The notes under the pieces: generated by a model
The model's database searches: none
What the model saw: the letters and a program-made list of their open reading frames with translations, nothing else
What the model was told of the DNA's origin: nothing
In this document: piece by piece, positions 56,700-64,000 of the stretch
Layout: every line of letters starts with the position of its first letter
How positions within the stretch are numbered: position 1 is the first letter of the stretch
Assembly: GCA_024362935.1 (NCBI GenBank)
Contig: JANCRA010000118.1
Coordinates: 658,134-722,133 of the forward strand
Direction of reading: 5' to 3'
Origin: Setophaga petechia
Taxonomy: Eukaryota > Chordata > Aves > Passeriformes > Parulidae
DNA length: 64,000 nt
Position numbers and translations under genes: made by a program

Positions 56700-57411
56700 T
56701 GGACAAGGATGGAGGGACAGGAGGCAGGGAATGGCTGCCAGTGGCAGAGGGCAGGGCTGGATGGGATCTTGGCAATTGGGAATTGTTCCCTGGCAGGGTG
56801 GGCAGGGGCTGGGCTGGAATTGCCAGAGCAGCTGTGGCTGCCCCTGGAGCCCTGGCAGTGCCCAAGGCCAGGCTGGACATTGGGGCTGGCAGCACCTGGC
56901 ACAGTGGGAGGTGTCTCTGTGATGCCTTAAGTTTGAGCTTTCTTATTTTCCGGATTCTGTACTGCATTAGTGTGTAACTCTGAACTCCATATAAAGTGTC
57001 AGCAAGTTCTCCTCACAGTTTGGTCAGAGCAATCCTTTTCCAGCCCCAGAACCAAGGACACCTTCCCTCCACCAAGCTGCAGCTTCAGGCCCAGAAAGTG
57101 CAAACAACAGCAACCTGAGGGGAGCAAACTGGGAGGATGGGACTGTAATTGGACAATTAACCCCAACATGGAAACAGACCAAAACTTACAGAAGTGTGAA
57201 AACTTGTGACCCACAGTCCATCTTGGGTGTACCCTCGGCCAGGCTCTTGTACTGCCCAAGGTGTGTCCTTTGAAGGAAGCCTTTTAATAAATCCCTACTT
57301 TATTCCTTTAACACTGTCCAGCCTCTGTTCTACACAGCCTCTCAAGGCATCAGCTGGGATGGGATGGGGTGGGATGGGATGGGATGGGATGGGATGGGAT
57401 GTCCCTTCCAA
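56700..57411 (+). mobile_element. CR1 LINE fragment, split by LTR I
   Basis: CR1 on plus from about 56,700 to 56,919, nearly the reverse complement of 61,790-61,990. It resumes at 57,353 and ends 'gatgtcccttccaaccc'. Between them lies LTR I. The resumed part holds a (GGGAT)n stretch at about 57,355-57,400. Confidence 0.8.
56920..57352 (+). mobile_element. solo LTR, family I, nested in CR1
   Basis: 433 bp with perfect 9-bp terminal inverted repeats (TGATGCCTT and AAGGCATCA). AATAAA lies near 57,286, followed by an R/U5-like 'ctactttattcctttaacac'. It splits CR1; the flanks do not show an exact target duplication. Confidence 0.8.
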
Positions 57412-59314
57412 CCCTGGAGGCAATGTTCAGCCTGGAAGTTTCAGCTGGAAGTGTCAGAGATCTCCATTTTCAGATGCCCAGGAAGTCCCAGCGATGCTGC
57501 TGAGTTTGAAATATTTGCTGTTCTCTCATCCCTGCTCTGGGGTGCTGGAGATGAGGATTCAGGGATCAGGTTGGGATTTAAGGATTCAGGGACCAGGCTG
57601 TGGTTTTAGGATTCAGTGATCAGGCTGTGATTTAAGGATTCAGGGATCAGGGTGTGATTTAAGGATTTGGTGTTCAGGTTGGGATTTAAGGATTCAGGGA
57701 TCAGGCTGTGGTTCTCTGGCCCAGGTACTGTAAATATGCCTGCATTGCCATGGTGAAGCCCTGCCTGGGCTGTTTCTGCACCAAGGGTGATTTATTCATT
57801 AGATAAAGATGTAATTTTTGATTCTTTGTTTATTCATTAGATAAAGATGTAATTTTTGTTTCCTTTGTTTAAAAATATTTCCATGTTGCTGTCAGAACCC
57901 ACAATGATGGAGGCTGTGATTTATCACTCTCAGCTCCTCAAAGCAATGAGAAGTTTGTTAAAAAGATTCAGCAAACGAACCCATGCTCTTCTCATTCCCT
58001 CTCCAAATGAGTTGGGAGCAGAAGCAGAGAATCAACTCAGCTTTAAAGCACTAAAAAGGAAGGGGAAAGGGAGAGATGGGGGGAAATTGAAACTGGGGAA
58101 AAACAGCAAAGAAAACAGCAGCTCTAGAGAGGGATGGAGCCAGCTGGAAGGGGAATTTCCATCCCAGCTTTCTGTACCTGCCAACATTCATTGAAACAGG
58201 GAGGGGACGTGTCCCTGTCACCAGGGCAGCAGCAGCCTGGAGAAGTGTCCTTCATTTCCAGCAGGACATGGGAAAGGGGAGAATCCTTCTCCTCTCCCAC
58301 CTCCAAACCCACCCAGCTGCTTGGCTGGGAGCAAGCAACTCAAACCACCCCCAAACCACTTCTTGACGGTGCCAAAAAGTTTTGGTGGCTTCTAATATTC
58401 ATCCCTGTCCAATATTCATCCCTGTCTAATATTCATCCCTGTCCAATATTCATCCCTGTCTAATATTCATCCCTGTCTAATATTCATCCCTGTCCAATAT
58501 TCATCCCTGTCTAATATTCATCCCTGTGTACAAGGACTCTCCTGTTACTGCTCCCCATGTTTGAACAGGCACAAGGCTGAATTCCCTTGTGTCTCTGTCA
58601 CCATTCCAACCAGGAATGGTGATCCAGAGCTTCACCAGCAGGAAAATGTCCCTTCACCAACTCCTGGCTGTGCCCAAAGCTCCCCAGCAGTGTTCTCCTG
58701 CAGAAATGTGTTTTTCTCCAATTCCTGATCATCCCTGCCAGCAAAATGAGTACTGTGGTTCTGTCACAGTCCCTCGAAGCCCTCTGTCAAATTAAAATAT
58801 ATTTTCCCCATCTGAAGACAAATCTCTTACTCTGATGGCAAAATTCATTTGATATGATCCCCAAAGCTTTTCTCCTGGAAAATCAGCGTGCTAAAATACC
58901 AAAGCCACTTTGTAGAGTAATGCAATTTTGCCCTCTCTCCACCCTCCCTGCTATTGTTAAAGATTTGATTTTTTTTAACATAAAAAGAGCAAGGACATTT
59001 AGTCATAATAACAATGATTTTGCTTCTCAGAACAATTTTTCAGGGAAAAAAAGGGAAAATTACAACGCTTCTTTTTATAGTCCACATTCAGGGCAAAAGG
59101 GTTAAAGAAGAAGAAAATATCTATCAAATAACAGGACTGATGACAGCATCAGTGAGAACAGAGTGTAAAACGTGGCCATGGCACAGAATTCCAGGCTGGA
59201 TGGGGTTGGAATGCCCTGGTCCCAGCCCATCCCTACCTGCAGCACGAGGGCTCTGAGGTGGCTCCACTCCTTCTCCAGGCAGCCTCCTCCAAGGCTCTGC
59301 TATGCCCAAAATAA
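57412..59314. repeat. mostly unannotated, with three short tandem repeats
   Basis: Holds a ~27-bp repeat (GGATTCAGGGATCAGG units, 57,555-57,715), a ~36-bp duplication (TTTATTCATTAGATAAAGAT, 57,790-57,860) and a 17-bp repeat AATATTCATCCCTGTCT in about eight copies (58,393-58,528). No gene recognised. Confidence 0.75.
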
Positions 59315-60268
59315 AGGGATTTCTGCTCATTTCCAGCTGGAACATGCCACGTTTCAGTTCATGCCCCTGGTGCTGGGCACTGTTGGGAAGGATGAAAGTC
59401 TGACAAGAAAGTCTCACAGATATGTGTGTGCTTGGCAGAAAGATTTTCGAATGGAGAATCTGAAGAAGGAATAGAGATGGAAGCAAGTTTTGATATAGAA
59501 GAAAAGAATTGCTGAGCCAGTCTTACTGGATAACCAAGGAGGCAAAGGGTGTGTTAGTTAGAAGGGGTTTTTATGGCTTAGAGCAAAGGATAAACCCACC
59601 CCAAACAAGAAGATGTTTTTACCAAGCAGAAAGAGAGCACAGGCAAACAAGCCTGCCAATGTGGCAAGTAGAAAAAAGGGCTCAGAATTTTATACTGCAA
59701 GAAAACTGAAAAACAACTTCTAGCTTAAACTGTGATGTACTGACTGTGAGTGATTGGAGAACAGCAACATGAATATGGTAATTATAGGAGTTATGATAGG
59801 CTATTGATAATAGTTAAGGTATAGATTGGTTCTGCTGTATTGAGATGCTCAGCAAAGAAAAGTCTATAATGCACTGTAACCAAAACCAAAGGGTGTCCAG
59901 GCCTGCCTGCAGCTGGAGCTGACAGCTGTGGGCACAGCTCTGTCACCCACAACCCTGGACTGCTGTGACATCTTGGATACAACAAACTGCATTTTGGATA
60001 TGATAAACTGCATTTTGGATACGATAAACTGCATTTTGGATACAATAAACTGCATTTTGGATACAATAAACTGCATTTTGGATACGATAAACTGCATTTT
60101 GGAGAGCTGCCTGCAGCCCCACATCTCTCATTCAGGCTCTTACAGGGCACCACTGAAGGGATTTGTGCCCATCACTGATGCCCCTCTCAGGGGGAGCAGC
60201 CCCAGCTCTCTCAGCCTTTCCTCAGCAGAAAAGCTCCTCCAGCATCTCCCCAGCCACATTGAAGATGC
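59315..60268 (-). mobile_element. CR1 LINE fragment, split by LTR D1
   Basis: 'catgccacgtttcagttcat' before and 'ccactgaagggatttgtgcc' to 'cagctctctcagcctttcct' after the LTR form one CR1 stretch on minus. Outer limits approximate. Confidence 0.75.
59381..60144 (+). mobile_element. solo LTR, family D (copy D1)
   Basis: 764 bp, TGTTGGGAAGG to GGCTCTTACA, with a perfect 6-bp target duplication GGGCAC (59,375-59,380 and 60,145-60,150). Near the 3' end about six copies of a 20-bp unit (AAACTGCATTTTGGATACAAT type, 59,985-60,105) repeat the poly(A) signal; some units read AATAAA, others GATAAA. Confidence 0.92.
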
Positions 60269-60838
60269 ACAAAACACGCAGAAAATTATCTGACGTGGAA
60301 GAAAGAATAACAAAGAAACACCAAATTGTTGCATGGAGAAAATGATGTTCCCAAAAATATCCTAAATCACCTGTGGGATGAATGCACAGAATATTCTTTT
60401 TTTGACAGGAGAAATGTTTAGAAAGAGAACAAAGAGGAAATTGATGCCAGGGCAGAATGATCTTTGGTTTTGCCATTTCCCAGGTGCAGGGAGGGGCACC
60501 CCACAGAGCCCTGCCCCGTTCCTGGCTGGCTGCAGGATGTCCCAGGGAACTGGATTCCAAATGATCCCTCTGAAATCCCACAGGGCCAGGACAGCCCTCC
60601 ATGTGCTGGATAAATGGAGAAATGGTGCCACGTTGGGAGATCCTCAGGAGGAGTTTTGGATGTGGTGGGGGGGGTTTCTCCCTCTCCATTTCCATTTTAT
60701 TCCAGGTGCTTTTCTGTTTGGGAAATGTCACTTTGTGGGACAATTTCAGTAAGAAAAGTCTTCTTCTTATGGAATATAATCAGTGATATTAATGAATGAA
60801 ATGAATGGTATTATTTGAGGAAAGGTAAAGATCCTGGG
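60269..60838. other. unannotated sequence
   Basis: No gene or repeat recognised. Confidence 0.4.
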
Positions 60839-61314
60839 TGTCACTGTGATATTTTATGAAAAATCTCTTCGCCAGGATTTTTCTCCTGAGAAGCTGAGAA
60901 GCCTCAGAAATGAAATGTAAACAATAATTATCTGATTGCTTGGAATGTGCTCTGGAGGCTGTTTAACCAACAGGTGCATCCTTGGTTGGTTCCATGTGAA
61001 TTGTTTAAACTTAATGACCAATCCCAGTCCACCTGTGTTGGACTCTGGTCAGTGGCAGGTTTTTATTATTCATTCTTTTCCAGCCTTCTGATGTGTCCTT
61101 TCTCTTTCTTTAGTATAGTTTTAGCATATTAATATAATATAATATAACATAATATAACATAACATAACATAACATAACATAACATAACATAACATAACAT
61201 AACATAACATATCAACCTTCTAAGAAATATGGAGTCAGATTCATCTCTCACCTTGTCCTGGGGACTCACAACAACACTGCAACAATTGATAACCACACCA
61301 GGGTGCAGCAAACA
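60839..61314 (+). mobile_element. solo LTR, family A (copy A8)
   Basis: 476 bp, TGTCACTGTGAT to AGCAAACA, longer than its relatives because of an expanded (AACAT)n tract at about 61,145-61,210. TCCTGG flanks both sides (60,832-60,837 and 61,315-61,320), with one extra G between the 5' flank and the LTR. Confidence 0.82.
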
Positions 61315-61720
61315 TCCTGGTGTTGGTTTCTGTGTTCATTTTGGGAGAAAAAACCCCAAAGATCAGGGTCTTTTGTGAGTCACTGATACAGAAGCTTTGG
61401 GTTTGTGTCTGTGATCAGCTGGGGCTGGAAGGAGGGAAAAAATTCTTCCTGGGAACTTGAGCTGGGGCTGGAATTACAAGACAAGGATGGAAACCCAGGA
61501 ACATTTTCTGTTGTGCTACAACTTCCACACCCCTCAAACACCCCCTGGGAATGTTGGGTGCCTGGTGCCCCCACAGCTCTCATGGCAAGGACAGGACCCT
61601 GCTGGCTGCAGCTCCCACTTGGGCAAAGTGGGAAGGGGAGACTCAACCCAAGGGATTTGAAAATGGAAATTGGTCTTCAGGAGAGCTGATGTGAGGGAAA
61701 AATCGAGCAGATATTTCTGT
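61315..61720. other. unannotated sequence
   Basis: No gene or repeat recognised. Confidence 0.4.
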
Positions 61721-61739
61721 TATCCAGAATGGATAATTG

Positions 61740-62110
61740 AGAATCCCAGGGTGCCACAGTGGTTTGGGCTGGGAGGGACGGCAGGGCCACCTGCCACTGT
61801 GCCAGGTGCTGCCAGCCCCAATGTCCAGCCTGGCCTTGGGCACTGTCAGGGCTCCAGGGGCAGCCACAGCTGCTCTGGCAATTCCAGCCCAGCCCCTGCC
61901 CACCCTGCCAGGGAACAATTCCCAATTGCCAAGATCCCATCCAGCCCTGCCCTCTGCCACTGGCAGCCATTCCCCGTGTCCTGTCCCTCCAGGCCCTTTT
62001 CCAAAGTCTTTCTCCACTTCCCTGTGGCTCCTTCAGGCCCTGGGAGGCTTCAATGGGGTCACCCCAGAGTTTTTTCTCTGCTCTAGGCTGAATTCCTTTG
62101 TGTCCCCTTC
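61740..62110 (-). mobile_element. CR1 LINE fragment
   Basis: Uninterrupted CR1 3' region on minus ('gtggtttgggctgggaggga', 'ccaatgtccagcctggcctt', 'ccacttccctgtggctcctt'). It serves as the reference for the LTR-split copies at 1.4-2.1 kb and 56.7-57.4 kb. Confidence 0.85.
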
Positions 62111-62396
62111 CCTTTCCTGGCCCAGCCATGTCTTTGGGGCCGTTTGACACCTCTGCCCCAGCACTGCCCTCCCCATTCCTCCTCCTTCTCTGCCCCCTCT
62201 CTGCAGAGCCAGCCCAGCACATCCCTGCAGCTCCTGGCTGCCCCTGCCCGAGCTGGGAAAGGAGGGGGGGTCCCAGAGGGCACAGAAACCCCTCAGCTGG
62301 AGGGGCTGCTGCAGTGGATTTGCAGGGTTAGGCCACAGTGGGCACTGCCAGCCTGCTCCTGAGTTTGCTATCAAAGCCTCAGGGATTCCTCAAGGC

Positions 62397-62705
62397 TGTT
62401 GGGACATAAATTGTGCAAATGAAGAAAGAAGAGGCTGAGAAACCAAATACCAAGACCCCAAGAACAGGATAACAGAGGGCTGTGAAACACCTGCACTGTA
62501 ACCAATCACACACTGTGAGAAATGCAGGCACAAAACAGAGAGCAAGGCAAAGGCACCAATCAAGCAGAGTGTACTTAGCAGTTTGTAGAGTCTATAAATA
62601 TGTGTGTAATGTGAACAGTAAAGGCTTCTGCTGGATCATATTTGTCAGTTGTGCAGGAGTTCTGGATTTCCCACAATAAAGGGCTGCCAGCTGCTGTGCC
62701 TTGCA
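62397..62705 (+). mobile_element. probable short solo LTR, family J
   Basis: Begins TGTTGGGACAT; TATA-like 'tctataaatatg' near 62,590; AATAAA near 62,675. The order fits an LTR. The 3' end and target duplication were not found. Confidence 0.55.
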
Positions 62706-63689
62706 GCAGGGCTTGGCTTTTCCTCCCCATTTTTCCCTGGTGCCTGTCCCCATCTTGGTTCTCAGAGGTGCCACAGGGCTCCAGCCCTGCCAGCCCAGCA
62801 GCAGGATTCACCCTGCTGGGCATGAATCAGGATTTATCCCCAGTGTTCAGTGCTTTTGTTCCGCTCCGTGGCACACGCTGTTCATAAGCCATGTAAATCC
62901 AGAGAGATGGGATTTACAGCAACTTCAAATTAAAGAAAGAGCTTGTCATTTAAACACTTTCTTCTCATTTTTCTGTCTCCATCCCATTCTGTGCAGCAAT
63001 AATGAGGGTGACTGCAGCAATGGCCAGGCTGTCCCAGCACCATCCCCAGCTGATCCTTGCAGGTCTCACCCTGCCATCCCTGCAGCACAGAGCCCAAAGC
63101 CCAAACCACCCTGGCATGTTTTCTTTTGCTTGCACCAAATTCACCTTGCATCTTTTTACTCCTCACTGGGAAGCAGCTGTGGGGCCAGGATTGAGGTTTT
63201 GGGTGGGATCCCAAGCCTGACCCCCCTGTCCCCTCCTGGCAGGAGCTATGCAGAGCCACAGGGTCCCCCCTGAGCCTCCTTTGCTCCAGGCTGAGCCCCT
63301 TCCCAGCTCCATTCCCTTTCCTGAACTCACTCCAGCCCCTCTGTGTCCTTTGCTGAGGGGCCCAGAGCTGCCTCAAGAGGGCTCTCAGCAGAGGGGTGTC
63401 CTTGGAGAGACCCAGACCCAGTCTTTAAAGGAACCAGACTTCTCCATGGCCCTGAGGGGCCCAAAAATGTTCCATGACCTTAGGAGGGGTGAATCCCTGC
63501 TTCCTGTGGAGCTGAGGCTGCAGACAGACAGACAGACAGACAGACTGACACACAGAGCAGGTTCAGCTGTGCCTGGAGCCTGGTCCTTGCCCTTCTCCAG
63601 CTCCTCATCTCCCAGCCCTGCTGAGCTGCTCCCACCCGGAGCTTCCCAGCCTTGCTGGGAGTCAGGGAGCTCTGGGAGAGCTGGGCTGG
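62706..63689. other. unannotated sequence
   Basis: Only a short (CAGA)n tract at about 63,522-63,545. No gene recognised. Confidence 0.45.
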
Positions 63690-64000
63690 GCCGTGGGGGA
63701 CACCCCTGTGCCTTCTGTGCTGTCACCAGGGGCTGTGGGAACACCCCTGTGCCTTCTGTGCTGTCACCAGGGGCCGTGGGGACATCCCTGTGTCTGCTGT
63801 ACTGTCACCAGGGTCCGTGGGGGACATCCCTGTGCCTTCTGTGCTGTCACCAGGAGCTGTGGGAACACTCCTGTGTCTGCTGTGCTGTCACCAGGGGCTG
63901 TGGGGACACTCCTGTGTCTGCTGTGCTGTCACCAGGGGCTGTGGGGACACTCCTGTGTCTGCTGTCACCAGGGGCTGTGGGGACACTCCTGTGCCCCTGT
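63690..64000. repeat. 41-bp minisatellite, continues past window
   Basis: About seven and a half copies of a 41-bp unit: GGGGCTGTGGGGACACTCCT and GTGTCTGCTGTGCTGTCACC parts. Later copies are more uniform than the first. Confidence 0.95.

Overview
This window is noncoding DNA from a bird, most probably a songbird (passerine). The evidence is the mixture of CR1 LINE fragments, many solo retroviral LTRs of avian type, dense GC-rich minisatellites and one full-length class III (ERVL-type) endogenous retrovirus. I found no host exon, tRNA, rRNA or CRISPR array. Almost every open frame outside the retrovirus is a chance frame in CpG-poor GC-rich sequence or a repeat read in several frames.

Layout. 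1-11 kb: minisatellites, two CR1 fragments each split by a solo LTR, and one copy of a ~680-bp LTR family (called C). 11.4-22.35 kb: a ~4.3-kb satellite of degenerate ~20-bp near-palindromic units (ATGANNTCAT), split by a 6,619-bp provirus at 11,488-18,106. 22.4-31 kb: a 30-bp minisatellite, C-family LTRs, and an LTR (B) that carries another LTR (A). 31-41 kb: C and A family LTRs, a 43-bp minisatellite and a (TCTCC)44 tract. 41-53 kb: LTR-in-LTR nests, a 13-bp-periodic minisatellite, a solo LTR with 4-bp target duplications and CR1 pieces. 53-64 kb: more solo LTRs, several inside CR1, and a 41-bp minisatellite running off the end.

The provirus is the only element with convincing coding capacity. 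It has two 614-616-bp LTRs that differ by one substitution and two homopolymer steps, a 5-bp target duplication (CATGG), a primer-binding-like site, gag (643 aa), in-frame pol (protease, RT, RNase H, integrase) and a polypurine tract. It has no env and no dUTPase. Gag and pol share a frame and are separated by one UAG. Directly after that UAG the sequence can fold into an H-type pseudoknot laid out like the gammaretroviral readthrough signal. Pol appears intact except that RNase H has His at the position of its fourth catalytic Asp.

Other notable points: four C-family LTRs share an almost identical ~430-bp core while their outer parts are clearly diverged. Nested insertions preserve empty-site paralogues that order the insertions. 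A perfect 21-bp hairpin looks like a template-switch mutation. LTR families are named A-J here for convenience; they are not database names. Boundaries come from TG...CA ends, target-site duplications and comparison between copies within the window.
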